Of a stretch of 64,000 nucleotides of DNA, positions 8,466-17,409 are shown piece after piece. The notes below the pieces were generated by a model, which was not told the DNA's origin, made no database searches, and saw only the letters and a list, made by a program, of their open reading frames with translations. The DNA comes from Lentilactobacillus sp. SPB1-3 (GTDB lineage: Bacteria > Bacillota > Bacilli > Lactobacillales > Lactobacillaceae). The stretch is from contig NZ_CP168151.1 in assembly GCF_026913205.2 (NCBI RefSeq), forward strand, positions 1,612,001 through 1,676,000, written 5' to 3'. Made by a program: the position numbers and the translations under genes. Position 1 is the first letter of the stretch, and each line of letters begins with the position of its first letter.

Positions 8466-8900
8466 ATGACTCATAAGGAACAAAATACACTAACCATAAA
8501 AGAATTTTCCAACATATTTAATTTGAATGAATCAACAATTAGATATTACGAGAGTCAGTCACTATTGATATCTAAGCGCGATAAAAATAATCGTCGATAC
8601 TTTGATGAAACTGATGTTTCTTGGTTGAAATTCTTGTTGCATCTAAAAGGCACAGGCATGTCGCTAAATGATATGAAAAAATACGTGATTTGGCGTGCTC
8701 AAGGTGATGATACGATGGCAGAGCGCGTTGAATTACTAGAAAAGACCAGAGATGAATTCTTAAAAGATTTTGCTCAAGTTCAGCACCACTTACAAGTTTT
8801 AAACGACAAAATCGATTGGTATAACGATAAGCTGAACGGTGAGATTAATGATGAAGAGCAGTTCATCGAATATCTGTCGAAGATTGGCCATGAAGATTAA
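8466..8900 (+). CDS. MerR family regulator (AdhR-like)
   Basis: About 144 residues. The N-terminal DNA-binding domain reads TIKEFSNIFNLNESTIRYYE followed by FDETDVSWLKFLLHLKGTGM, the layout of the NmlR/AdhR branch that responds to electrophiles such as aldehydes. A dimerisation coiled coil follows (MAERVELLEKTRDEFLKDFA). No conserved metal-binding cysteines are present. ATG 8466 is chosen because AAGGAAG lies nine bases before it; an upstream GTG at 8442 has no such signal. It is divergent from the CMD-cupin operon. Confidence 0.87.
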   Translation: MTHKEQNTLTIKEFSNIFNLNESTIRYYESQSLLISKRDKNNRRYFDETDVSWLKFLLHLKGTGMSLNDMKKYVIWRAQGDDTMAERVELLEKTRDEFLKDFAQVQHHLQVLNDKIDWYNDKLNGEINDEEQFIEYLSKIGHED

Positions 8901-8918
8901 ATTTTATGATGAATGAAG

Positions 8919-8968
8919 AAAGACCCTTAACTGTTAGACAAATGCCTAATAACTATGGGTCTCTTTTA
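8919..8968 (+). terminator. Terminator after the MerR gene
   Basis: Imperfect hairpin AAGACCC ... GGGTCTCTTTT; the inner stem pairs partly through CTGTTAG and CCTAATA. Confidence 0.5.
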
Positions 8969-9354
8969 ATCCAAAATCTTTAATATTGCTTGTTGAAAAC
9001 TGTCTTCCGCTGGTAACTGAGGGTTATCAAATCAACCGGTACCCTCACTCATAATTTCGCCGATAATTTGTGCTCGAATGGTTTGACTCACCACAATCAA
9101 TTGATCCGAATCATCGATGAACGTCCTTAGTAGGCTGAACCAAATTTGATTCAGCCCATCGATTTCGGCTCTGATTTCCTCACTTTTACGCTCACTTGTT
9201 GGTATTGAAATCACAAAATAAAACAGCAAAAAATTATTTAATGCTAACTGTCGCGAAGTTCGTGATAAGTATAAAACAGCCTCTTTACATGTCTTCCCCA
9301 CTAGCAATGGTGTCAAAGTCGCTCGCATTTTTCTCAAACAATCCAAAAAAATTG
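8969..9354. other. 386-bp stretch with no recognisable intact gene
   Basis: A minus-strand open frame (9032-9346) runs through here, but it has no start signal, its first part is antisense to the quinone reductase remnant, and I do not recognise the product. The stretch is probably decayed sequence between the MerR gene and the truncated flavodoxin-fold gene. Confidence 0.4.
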
Positions 9355-9802
9355 CGCTGGCTAATTCGGTCGTGGTGAATCTGTTGATCCACTAGTAAAA
9401 AAGTATCAAACTATGATCAAGAATAGCAATGAACTGATCTTTATTTTTCCGATTTGGTGGTACAACGTCCCAGCCATCGTCAAAGGGTTCCTGGACAAGG
9501 TAATGCTCAAAGGATTTGCCTACGATGAGGATGAACAAGCTAACACATTTGGCAAATTAAGTTATATTAAAAGAGCGACTGTAATCACTACCTCAACCGT
9601 GACTAAAGACTATTTGATCAATGAATCTGGTGACCCAATTCAAGGCATGCTGATTCATCGAGTATTTGATGACCTTAATTTTGACGCTAATACTAAATGG
9701 ATCCATTTCGGCCAAGTCAACACGACAACCGATGAAAACCGTGAGCTATTCTTGAAGCAATTACCTGATATTTATAATGGCAATGATTCTAAAGAATCAT
9801 AG
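9355..9802 (+). pseudogene. Flavodoxin-fold NAD(P)H-quinone oxidoreductase, 5' end decayed
   Basis: The C-terminal two thirds of a KefF/MdaB-like flavodoxin-fold protein. Recognisable sequence begins at FGRGESVDPLVKKYQ (9365) and continues with ELIFIFPIWWYNVPAIVKGF, then LDKVMLKGFAYDED, the FMN-binding core of the family. An in-frame TAA just before FGRG and loss of about 60 N-terminal residues show it is not a complete gene. A T missing between GCTAA and TTCGG would explain the frame break there. No good start signal exists for the remaining open frame. It resembles the second broken member at 11148. Confidence 0.75.
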
Positions 9803-9825
9803 ACTAAATCAAGCATAGACTAAAC

Positions 9826-9868
9826 AAAAAGATTTCTATCCCACTAATACCGGGTAGAAATCTTTTTT
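9826..9868. terminator. Terminator between 9802 and TetR gene
   Basis: AAAAAGATTTCTA ... TAGAAATCTTTTTT hairpin; symmetrical and placed between convergent genes. Confidence 0.8.
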
Positions 9869-9869
9869 A

Positions 9870-10400
9870 TTATGAACGATAAATTTGATCTTGATTAAGC
9901 ATGTCCAGAATCTCTTTAATTACCTGATCAGATGACGGTTTTAAACCATGGCTCAACCAATCGATTATCACTTGTACTATCCCACCAATAATAAAATACT
10001 GCTGAACATGCGTGAACTGATTAAATTCTGGGAAACTGGCTACCAAAGCCGCTAGGTATTGGCGAAATGATTGTTCAAGCATTGGTAACAAATCGTTTTT
10101 TATCATGACCTGTAATGTTTCTTCTCCATCTTGCCAATAAGCAAAGCTAGTTTTTAGAATTGCTTCTAACGTCATCGCACTCTGCGATTGCTGCAGCTCG
10201 TTTAGATATTGCTTAAATAACTGATTTGATTGGTATTGAATCACATCTTCCTTACTATCAAAATTTCGATAGAAAGTTAACCGCGCCACGCCCGCCTTTT
10301 TGGTAATCTCAGTGACAGTGATTTTGTCTAATGGCTTGTCTCTTAGCAAGATCAATAATGCTTGGGCGATCCATTCCTTGCTTGAACTTTCAGTATCCAT
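9870..10400 (-). CDS. TetR/AcrR family regulator
   Basis: About 176 residues. HTH: ALLILLRDKPLDKITVTEIT followed by KKAGVARLTFYRNFDSKEDV. The C-terminal half matches the TetR_C_8 type, common among Lactobacillus repressors of oxidoreductase genes. The internal ATG at 10400 is preferred because AGGGGAAG lies before it, whereas the first ATG at 10418 has no ribosome binding site. It is divergent from two disrupted genes at 10510 and 11148, which are its likely former targets. Confidence 0.85.
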   Translation of the reverse strand: MDTESSSKEWIAQALLILLRDKPLDKITVTEITKKAGVARLTFYRNFDSKEDVIQYQSNQLFKQYLNELQQSQSAMTLEAILKTSFAYWQDGEETLQVMIKNDLLPMLEQSFRQYLAALVASFPEFNQFTHVQQYFIIGGIVQVIIDWLSHGLKPSSDQVIKEILDMLNQDQIYRS

Positions 10401-10509
10401 TTTCCCACTTCCCCTCATGTAACACTTTTGGTTGGTTTGTATCTACTCCTACTCAATTATCCATGTGATAATCAACATAGAATTTAAAAACTAATGGAGC
10501 AATCATTCT

Positions 10510-11146
10510 ATGACTTTATTATTAACTTTAATTAGTGGTATCGCCTGGACCGTTGTCTATATTGGTTTAATTTACAACGGTTTTAAATATAAAACTTACG
10601 GTATTCCACTATTCGCCCTTGCCTTAAACATCGCTTGGGGAAGGAATTTATACCGCCAATGATATTTTCGTTCATCCCGCCCTAAACAGTGTTCAAACTT
10701 ACGTCAACCTAATCTGGTTTGCCTTGGACATAGTTATTGTAATTACCTACTTTGAATATGGTCGCCAATTTTTCCCAGAAAAAGCTAAACGATACTTCAT
10801 TTCATTTAGTATTTTGACATTCTTGAGTTGTCTAGCAATCCAATTGGCGTTCTACTTCTCATTTGCCCCAATCGCAGCTGCCAAATATAGTGCGTACTTA
10901 CAAAATGCCGCCATGTCAATTCTCTTTGTTAACATGTTATTCATGCGTCCCAACACTCGTGGTCAATCAATCACTGTGGCTGTCGCCAAATGGTTGGGCA
11001 CATTACCGCCAACATTATTGATGGGAGTTGTTCAATCAACAAATTATTACATCATCATTTGTGATGTTATCTGTTCCATCTTTGATTTAATCTACATTTA
11101 CTTTATCGCACAATTCAAACGTGAATCGAATAGGACTGGTACCTAA
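10510..11146 (+). pseudogene. Transmembrane terpene-cyclase-like protein, frameshifted
   Basis: Reading MTLLLTLISGIAWTVVYIGL to LALNIAWG in one frame, then IYTANDIFVHPALNSVQTYV and onwards in the next, gives a protein of about 211 residues with seven membrane segments. An extra G in GCTTGGGGAAGG (around 10637) breaks the frame; without it the sequence reads NIAWEGIYT, the N-x-x-WE motif of the Pyr4/PaxB-like membrane terpene cyclase family. The assignment rests on that motif, the length and the membrane pattern. GGAG precedes the ATG. Activity is lost unless the frameshift is a sequencing error. The next gene begins one base after its stop. Confidence 0.6.
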
Positions 11147-11147
11147 T

Positions 11148-11771
11148 ATGAAAAATATCTGTATTATTTTTGATCATCCATACACCGCTACTGCGTATGA
11201 CAACGAACCACACCATCGAAGTTTCTCAGCAGCCTTGTTACAAAAAATCAAAGACGGTGTTGCCGACAACGACAATGTCAGTCTAGATGTTATTGACCTA
11301 CACGCTGACAACTTTGATCCCGTTATGCATGAGGCAGATTTGAGTACTTGGCGCAGACGACAGCCAATCAATGAACAAGTCGCTAATTATCAAGAACGTC
11401 TACTAGCCGCCGATGAAATCTTCTTTGTTTTTCCAATCTGGTGGGAATCAATGCCAGCAATGACCAAAGGATTCATCGACAAGGTTATTGCCCCGGGAAT
11501 GATCTAACAACAATCCAAAGGCAAGAAAAGATTCATCAATCAATTCACTAATCTAAAAAAGGTTTCCTTAGTGACTACCATGTCCACACCCAATATGATT
11601 TACCGTTGGTTGTTTGGCAACCCCGTTACAAAAATTTTATTCCGCGGAACTTTTCTCAAAATGGGTTTCAGTAAATTCAAATGGTACAATTTCAGTTCTG
11701 TTGATAAAAAATCATTAACTAAGCGCCAAGAAATCCTCAATGAATTTGAAAATAAAATGCGTAATCTTTAA
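11148..11771 (+). pseudogene. Flavodoxin-fold NAD(P)H oxidoreductase with in-frame stop
   Basis: MKNICIIFDHPYTATAYDNE starts a flavodoxin-like fold; EIFFVFPIWWESMPAMTKGF is the FMN/quinone-site strand-turn-helix of the NQO/MdaB family. A TAA at 11505-11507, after KVIAPGMI, interrupts the frame; the same frame then continues with QQSKGKKRFINQF, VSLVTTMSTPNM and the typical C-terminal LKMGFSKFKWYNFSSVDKKS. The intact protein would have about 207 residues. Family members reduce quinones with NAD(P)H. It lies in one unit with the frameshifted membrane protein at 10510 and the divergent TetR gene. Confidence 0.85.
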
Positions 11772-11778
11772 TCAACTT

Positions 11779-11808
11779 CCGCCTGACAATTTGGTCAGGC
11801 CTTTTTTA
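11779..11808 (+). terminator. Terminator after 11148 gene
   Basis: GCCTGACaatttgGTCAGGC followed by CTTTTTT. Confidence 0.88.
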
Positions 11809-11822
11809 TGCTGTTTTTTTTG

Positions 11823-11867
11823 TTGACGTGTATATCAGTCTGATATAATATGTATCAGGTTGATATA
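11823..11867 (+). promoter_or_regulatory. Promoter with two PadR-type operators
   Basis: TTGACG (11823) and TATAAT (11844-11849) form the promoter with a 15-bp spacer. The 17-bp palindrome TATATCAGTCTGATATA (11831-11847) fills the spacer, and a second, looser copy TATCAGGTTGATA (11853-11865) lies just downstream, so a bound dimer would block polymerase. Confidence 0.75.
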
Positions 11868-11891
11868 TAGAAAAGGTGGTATCAAAAATGC

Positions 11892-12446
11892 ATGTATGAA
11901 TTATTTATTCTAAGTGAACTAATCGAAAAACCACTGAATGGTTATAATCTCAAGAGAATTCTTCAAAACATCTTGGGTGATGAGCGCAATGTTAGTTTTG
12001 GAATGATATATCCGCAGTTAGACCGGCTTGAAAAGAATGGCTATATCACGACTAGCTTGGATCAAACAGATTCGAAGAAAACTAGCAAAATTAATAAGAT
12101 CACTGCTGCTGGAAAGCAACATTTTCAAGAATTGATGGTCACACCTGTCACTCCCAATCAAAACGCTCAATTAACTTACGAGATCAAAATTGGTAGTTTT
12201 CATATGGTATCAATTCAGACGCAAATAACCATCATGCAAAGTTATATTGAATATTTATCTCAGAAGATTGCCACAAATCATGCTAGCAAGAAAGTCATCA
12301 AAGATGATAAACCTGGGATGTCTCATCTGGATAAAGAGGATACGCTTGAAACCCTTGAGCTTCGATTAACTCAAAATCAAGCTGCCCTCAACTGGGCCAA
12401 AAATAAATTAAATAAAATCGAGGAATCTTATAATGGAACAATCTGA
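11892..12446 (+). CDS. PadR family transcriptional regulator
   Basis: 184 residues, PadR-like winged helix at the N-terminus (MYELFILSELIEKPLNGYNL, then SFGMIYPQLDRLEKNGYITT) and a C-terminal helical dimerisation domain (Vir-like). Its likely target is the MFS pump that overlaps its end by 14 bases. Odd point: AAGGTGG has ideal spacing to an ATG at 11888 that opens only MHV-stop, overlapping the true start at 11892. The arrangement may lower or couple initiation; it could also mean one or two bases have changed here. Confidence 0.87.
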   Translation: MYELFILSELIEKPLNGYNLKRILQNILGDERNVSFGMIYPQLDRLEKNGYITTSLDQTDSKKTSKINKITAAGKQHFQELMVTPVTPNQNAQLTYEIKIGSFHMVSIQTQITIMQSYIEYLSQKIATNHASKKVIKDDKPGMSHLDKEDTLETLELRLTQNQAALNWAKNKLNKIEESYNGTI

Positions 12447-13998
12447 AAAAACATCTGCCAAAAGTTGGTGGGTCCTAGTCGCCGTTTGTTTAGGCGTCTT
12501 CATGTCATTACTTGATGTCACTGTAGTTAACGTGGCATTACCATCAATTCAAAAGAATTTTAATACTAGTTTTTCAAACTTACAGTGGATCATCAATGCT
12601 TACACATTGGTTTACGCAGTTATGCTATTATTGGTCTCAAAGTTAGGCGATTTGTTCGGCCGTAAGTTAATGTTTAACATCACGCTAACCATTTTCACCT
12701 TAGGGTCATTAGCATGTAGTATGGCCACCAGCAATCTGATGTTAGTAATCTTCCGTGGTGTTCAAGCCCTTGGTGGTGCAGGTTTAATGAGCCTATCCAT
12801 GAGTATTGTTGCCGCAACCTTTTCTGGTAAAGCTCGTGGCTTAGCATTGGGTGTTTGGGGAAGTGTCGCTGATTTATCTACTGCCCTTGGACCACTGGTT
12901 GGTGGTATCTTAGTGCAAGCATTCAACTGGCGAGCTATCTTCTTAGTTAACGTGCCAGTCGGTGTCCTTGCTCTCATCATGTCAATTGCCTTCATTCGTG
13001 AAAGCGAAAAAATTCATAATGAATCAATCGATTTCTTAGGAATGTTAATTTCAACTGTCATGGTCTTCTTATTGATCTTAGGTTTGATCCAAAAGGAAAA
13101 CCATTATGATTATTCTTGGACTAACTGGCATGTATCTTCACTGATTATTGGAGGAATCGTTCTCATAATTGTCTTCATCGTGCTAGAAAGTAAACTTAAA
13201 AACCCAATGATTGATTTGAGTATCTTTAAGAACCGTGGTTTTGTAGGTTCTTGTATTGCAGCCTTTGCCTTAGGTGGCGGACTCTACGCTTTCTTCACTT
13301 ATCTAACTATTCTTTTACAAAATTACATGGGTTACTCAGCTTTGCAAACTGGAATTAGACAATTGCTGATCAGTGGCTTCTCACTTGTTTTAGTACCAGT
13401 TGCAGGAATGTTAAGTGACCGCATCAAACCGAAATACATGATCAGTGGTAGTTTAATTGTTGCTGGTTGCGGAATGTTAATTGCTCACACAACTTTAGGC
13501 TTTAGTGCCACTTGGACCGTCCTTATCCCTGCATTTATTTTATTCGGTATTTCTAACGCGTTAGTCAACCCTTCTATTTCTAACGCCGCCGTTAGCTCGG
13601 TGCTACCTCAACAAATAGGTATGTCATCCGGCGTTGTGAATGTCTTCCGTCAGTTCGGAACAAGTTTTGGTGTTGTAATCTTAGGTCTGACATTAACTGA
13701 TGCTTATCACAGCCATATCACCAGTGGTTTAAATAAAATCACGCAATTACCCGCTCATGCAAAGGATGGCTTAACTAAAGGATTATTTGCTGCTGGTCCT
13801 TTCTCAGGCAAGGCAGTTCTTAACAGCCCTCGTGCTCAAGAGTTACACCAATTACCATTCTTCGATAAAATCTCAGATGTTGTCACTCACGCTTACTATT
13901 ATGGAATGCACAACGTCTTACTAACTTGCGCCACGTTATTCATCGCGGCTGGAGTTATTTGTTTCTTCTTGTTTGAATCAAAGAAACGTGTTGATTAA
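12433..13998 (+). CDS. DHA2-type MFS multidrug efflux transporter (14 TM)
   Basis: 521 residues with fourteen predicted membrane segments, as in the EmrB/QacA group. Motifs seen: LDVTVVNVALPSIQKNF (helix 1), LGDLFGRKLMF (loop 2-3, motif A) and GPLVGGILVQAFNWRAIFLV (motif C region). These proteins export lipophilic drugs or cations against protons. The start overlaps the PadR gene, so the two are one operon and the pump is probably induced when PadR is released by a phenolic or drug ligand. Confidence 0.92.
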   Translation: MEQSEKTSAKSWWVLVAVCLGVFMSLLDVTVVNVALPSIQKNFNTSFSNLQWIINAYTLVYAVMLLLVSKLGDLFGRKLMFNITLTIFTLGSLACSMATSNLMLVIFRGVQALGGAGLMSLSMSIVAATFSGKARGLALGVWGSVADLSTALGPLVGGILVQAFNWRAIFLVNVPVGVLALIMSIAFIRESEKIHNESIDFLGMLISTVMVFLLILGLIQKENHYDYSWTNWHVSSLIIGGIVLIIVFIVLESKLKNPMIDLSIFKNRGFVGSCIAAFALGGGLYAFFTYLTILLQNYMGYSALQTGIRQLLISGFSLVLVPVAGMLSDRIKPKYMISGSLIVAGCGMLIAHTTLGFSATWTVLIPAFILFGISNALVNPSISNAAVSSVLPQQIGMSSGVVNVFRQFGTSFGVVILGLTLTDAYHSHITSGLNKITQLPAHAKDGLTKGLFAAGPFSGKAVLNSPRAQELHQLPFFDKISDVVTHAYYYGMHNVLLTCATLFIAAGVICFFLFESKKRVD

Positions 13999-14006
13999 TT
14001 TAAAGT

Positions 14007-14052
14007 AAAAAAGACCATAATCCCAAATAATTGAGGTTATGGTCTTTTTTAA
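14007..14052. terminator. Bidirectional terminator
   Basis: AAAAAAGACCATAATC ... GGTTATGGTCTTTTTT between the convergent MFS and LysR genes. Confidence 0.88.
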
Positions 14053-14924
14053 TCTTTTTTATTTAATACGTTATCCGTCGCATCTACAAATTGTTTAATT
14101 ATTGGCGAATTATTCGAATCAGACCGTGTTAATAAATGCATATGGATATGATTGGTAACATCGTTCTCAATAGTCTTAACAGTACCCTTTTTAATTGCAT
14201 CTTTGGCAACAAACTCTGGAACATAACTGAATCCAACACCACACGAAACCATTTTAACTATCGTATCCAAACTGGCCAATTCCTGTGTTGTAAACTTATG
14301 TTGGTGTTGCAGCCACGTCGCAGTTTCAAATTGGTTACGATAACTACATTGAGCTTCATTGGTTAAGAATACCACATCTGGATCAGACAGTATTTCTTCT
14401 TGCGATTTATATTTACCATCAGTGATTAAAGACATTGCCTGTTTACCAATGTCATGATCCACCAAAACATTATTCACTTTCATGGGCCAAAGCATAAATG
14501 CTACATCGACTTCTCCCCTTAATAGACGTTCTTCATTATAAAGGCAGGTCGCATTGACAACCTCAACTCTGACATTTGGAACAACTTCACGAAATTGTCG
14601 AATGATATCTGGTAAATAGACACAACTAATTGATTCTGGAGCAGCAATTTTTATTACACTCGGAATGGCACTCTTATCATTTAATTCATTAATTTGAGAA
14701 TAATTATCTAACAGTCTTTCCGCTATTGGGACCAACCGCTTGCCCATGTCAGTTAATTTAAACTGATGCCGGGTGTAAGTATATAATTTACCACCCAATT
14801 CAGTTTCCAAAGACTTCATCTGCATTGATACAGTTGATTGAGTGTATCCCAGTATTGAAGCGGACTGAGAAAAATTACCCGTGTTAACTAAACTAATAAA
14901 AGTCATTAATTGCCGAATTTCCAT
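14049..14924 (-). CDS. LysR family transcriptional regulator
   Basis: 291 residues. HTH MEIRQLMTFISLVNTGNFSQ, SASILGYTQSTVSMQMKSLE and the LysR substrate-binding domain beginning near residue 90 (IKIAAPESISCVYLPDIIRQ). Homologues often control genes transcribed divergently; here that is a GNAT acetyltransferase at 15038. A near-perfect 32-bp palindrome lies in the shared gap. The effector cannot be deduced. Confidence 0.9.
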   Translation of the reverse strand: MEIRQLMTFISLVNTGNFSQSASILGYTQSTVSMQMKSLETELGGKLYTYTRHQFKLTDMGKRLVPIAERLLDNYSQINELNDKSAIPSVIKIAAPESISCVYLPDIIRQFREVVPNVRVEVVNATCLYNEERLLRGEVDVAFMLWPMKVNNVLVDHDIGKQAMSLITDGKYKSQEEILSDPDVVFLTNEAQCSYRNQFETATWLQHQHKFTTQELASLDTIVKMVSCGVGFSYVPEFVAKDAIKKGTVKTIENDVTNHIHMHLLTRSDSNNSPIIKQFVDATDNVLNKKD

Positions 14925-14949
14925 TTTAGGCTCCTTTTAGGTATCAAAA

Positions 14950-14981
14950 AAATTGATAGTTATCATGATATCTATCAATTT
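14950..14981. promoter_or_regulatory. 32-bp palindrome, probable LysR operator
   Basis: Arms AAATTGATAG and CTATCAATTT flank a palindromic ATCATGAT core with one mismatched dinucleotide on each side. It lies in the gap between the divergent LysR and GNAT genes, about 25 bp upstream of the LysR start. Confidence 0.65.
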
Positions 14982-15037
14982 TACTTTCACTCAATTGCTT
15001 TGTAAAGTTAACCTATAACCATCAAGGAGGAACCAAC

Positions 15038-15526
15038 ATGATAAAAATTAAGCCATACACGTATAGTCCATCGCATTTAGCAGAAATTATTGATTTAATC
15101 AACTATTGCCAAAATATTGAAGCCCATCTCAATATCAAAATGAGTGAGCAACCAGATTTATTTGAGATTGAAAACTACTACCAACACAATCATGGTAATT
15201 TTTGGACTGCCTTAGATGGCGATCAAGTAATAGGAACAATTGCATTATTACCCATATCTTCAGCCACCGCTGTTTTAAAAAAATTCTTTACATACCCTAA
15301 ATATCGTGGTCAACCACATCATCTAGGTCAGCAATTATTCAATCAATTAGAGCAGCATGCTATTGAAAATAAATTTAAAGAAATCATTTTAGACACTCCA
15401 GAAAACGAACACCGTTCACACACTTTTTATGAACATCATGGTTTTATCCAAATTAAACCAGAGCAAATGACTGTGTCCTATCCATTTCCCGATCGCAATT
15501 CCCGCATTTATCTGAAACAATTATAA
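15038..15526 (+). CDS. GNAT family N-acetyltransferase
   Basis: 162 residues with the GNAT core: NHGNFWTALDGDQVIGTIAL, then KFFTYPKYRGQPHHLGQQLF (acetyl-CoA pyrophosphate loop, R-G-x-x-x-x-L-G variant) and ILDTPENEHRSHTFYEHHGF. The substrate is unknown. AAGGAGGAACCAAC precedes the ATG. It is divergent from the LysR gene, which probably regulates it. Confidence 0.85.
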   Translation: MIKIKPYTYSPSHLAEIIDLINYCQNIEAHLNIKMSEQPDLFEIENYYQHNHGNFWTALDGDQVIGTIALLPISSATAVLKKFFTYPKYRGQPHHLGQQLFNQLEQHAIENKFKEIILDTPENEHRSHTFYEHHGFIQIKPEQMTVSYPFPDRNSRIYLKQL

Positions 15527-15563
15527 TCAATTTTTTTCTGATGAACTTTTATCTCACAAATGA

Positions 15564-16217
15564 TCAATCGTGATTCCGCAATCCATTCATCAAAAACTTG
15601 GTCGCTTCCAAACTCTTTTGCTCAACATCAAAAGGTATATCAACATTGCTAATGATTCTCGGGATCATATAACTAAGCACAATACTAGCCGTATACTGCA
15701 TGACTTGATCGATAGAAATGTCGCCAATTTGACCTTTTTCTTTAAATCGATTAATCACTTGGCCAATTCTTCCAGCAATTAATTCATCCCACTTAACGGC
15801 GATCAATTTAAAAATTTCTGGATTGCGAATAATCTCTTGAATGAAAACTTTTAGTTGTTTATTACTATCCAGGGCGAACTGCATTCGGTCTTTAACAATA
15901 TAGTGTAAAAAAGATTCGAAGTCAGAATACTCATTAGTCGCAACTTCAGATTCAAATTCATTCATCGCTCTGGGAATCACATTCTCAATGAATGGTCGCA
16001 ATAACGCCTCTAATATCCCCTGCTTAGTTTTAAACTTCTTAAATACCGTTCCTTCAGATACTCCGGCCAATTCAGCAATCTGGCTACTAGTAGTACTTTC
16101 AAATCCCTGCTGGGCAAATAAAGTTAAACTCGCTTTTAAAACTTCCTGTTGCTTAACCGATAATTCTGATTCGGAGATCGATGAATCAAACAGGGTTTCA
16201 ACGTTATTAATTTTCAT
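15564..16217 (-). CDS. TetR family regulator of the ABC exporter operon
   Basis: 217 residues; HTH QEVLKASLTLFAQQGFESTT then SSQIAELAGVSEGTVFKKFK. The rest is a helical ligand domain. It is the third gene of the operon ATPase, permease, TetR and lies 17 bases after the permease start codon region on the minus strand, so it is transcribed with the exporter. The palindrome at the operon promoter (18163-18184) is its likely binding site. Confidence 0.87.
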   Translation of the reverse strand: MKINNVETLFDSSISESELSVKQQEVLKASLTLFAQQGFESTTSSQIAELAGVSEGTVFKKFKTKQGILEALLRPFIENVIPRAMNEFESEVATNEYSDFESFLHYIVKDRMQFALDSNKQLKVFIQEIIRNPEIFKLIAVKWDELIAGRIGQVINRFKEKGQIGDISIDQVMQYTASIVLSYMIPRIISNVDIPFDVEQKSLEATKFLMNGLRNHD

Positions 16218-16233
16218 TTGTTCACTTCCTAGA

Positions 16234-17409
16234 CTAAACTTTACGATATCTCTTCAAGCCAACGATATTTAGAACTGTTAATACAATCAAAAACAAGAAC
16301 AATATGCCTAAATCAACTCCTAAACTAGTAAGTGGAACGCCACGCATAATCACTGCCGTGGTTGCGTCTCCTGAGTACTTCAAAGGAATAATATATGAGA
16401 CTGCTTTAATCCATGAAGCCATTGAATCCAATGGAATCAAACCTGAGAAGAAGATTTGTGGTACCACGACGAGTGGAATGAACTGCATCATTTGGAATTC
16501 TGAATTGGCAAACGTTGATAACAAGATACCAAACGATAGTGCTACTAGTGCTAATAGCAAATTGATCAGCACTACCGAAATCACACTACCAACCACTTCA
16601 ATTCCCAGCAACCAAATGGTGATGACCACGATCACAATCGTTTGTAAAACAGCTAGAATTCCGTAACTCAACATGTAACCAAAGACGATTGATGAACGTT
16701 TAACGGGTGTGGCCAATAATCGATCCAAAGTTCCAGTAGTTCTCTCTTTTAATAACGCCATTCCTGAAATCAAGAAGACAAAGAAGAAAACAAAAAATCC
16801 CATCAAAATTGGTAACATCTTAGCAAAGTAACCAGTGTTTTTATCACCATATACGTAGGTATTGGTGATTTTTGGCTGTGCAGCCATCTTTTTGTTTGGC
16901 ATAGCAGTTTGATTAGGCATTGTTTTCCCAGTAGGCCGGCCTTGTTGCTGACTTTGAATGATCTTTAATTGGGTCGCTAATTTAACAGTTTCTTTAGTAC
17001 TTAATTTCAGAGCACCCTTAAGCTGATTAATACTAGTTTTGGTCAGTGCGTTGCTAAAGGCCATCTTAACCGCTGTCGTTTTTGATGCATCTGTATTGGC
17101 GTAAGTTAAATGATAATTATTGCCATTTCTTTTAACAACAGCGTCTATTTTAGCATCTTTGAGAGCTTTATTCGCATCAGTTTTAGTTGCGTATTCCTTT
17201 ACAGAAACATGTTTGATTTGATCAATTTCTTTATTCACTGTTTTTGTAACACCAACGGTACCAATATTGACGTTGGTAGTTGAATTAGTATTAAAAATCA
17301 CGCTCATTAACAACATCACTAGAATTGGCGCCAGAAACATCAACGCCAGGGTTCTTTTATCACGGAAAAGTTCTTTTAAAACCCGGTTCATAATCGAAAT
17401 TGTTCGCAT
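16234..17409 (-). CDS. ABC-2 type exporter permease
   Basis: 391 residues. One N-terminal membrane helix (LALMFLAPILVMLLMSVIF), a large extracytoplasmic domain of about 190 residues, then five helices containing LLKERTTGTLDRLLATPVKR and IPLKYSGDATTAVIMRG, as in the DrrB/YhgE-like ABC-2 family. The outer domain carries a Met/Pro/Gln-rich linker (TGKTMPNQTAMPNKKMAAQP). Its start codon abuts the ATPase gene end (one-base overlap), so the two form one transporter, probably for drugs or hydrophobic compounds. Confidence 0.9.
   Translation of the reverse strand: MRTISIMNRVLKELFRDKRTLALMFLAPILVMLLMSVIFNTNSTTNVNIGTVGVTKTVNKEIDQIKHVSVKEYATKTDANKALKDAKIDAVVKRNGNNYHLTYANTDASKTTAVKMAFSNALTKTSINQLKGALKLSTKETVKLATQLKIIQSQQQGRPTGKTMPNQTAMPNKKMAAQPKITNTYVYGDKNTGYFAKMLPILMGFFVFFFVFLISGMALLKERTTGTLDRLLATPVKRSSIVFGYMLSYGILAVLQTIVIVVITIWLLGIEVVGSVISVVLINLLLALVALSFGILLSTFANSEFQMMQFIPLVVVPQIFFSGLIPLDSMASWIKAVSYIIPLKYSGDATTAVIMRGVPLTSLGVDLGILFLFLIVLTVLNIVGLKRYRKV

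Noticed and set aside
9032-9346. Minus-strand open frame of 104 codons
   Set aside because: No ribosome binding site, product not recognised, and its first part is antisense to the decayed quinone reductase; it may hide an old remnant but I cannot support a gene.
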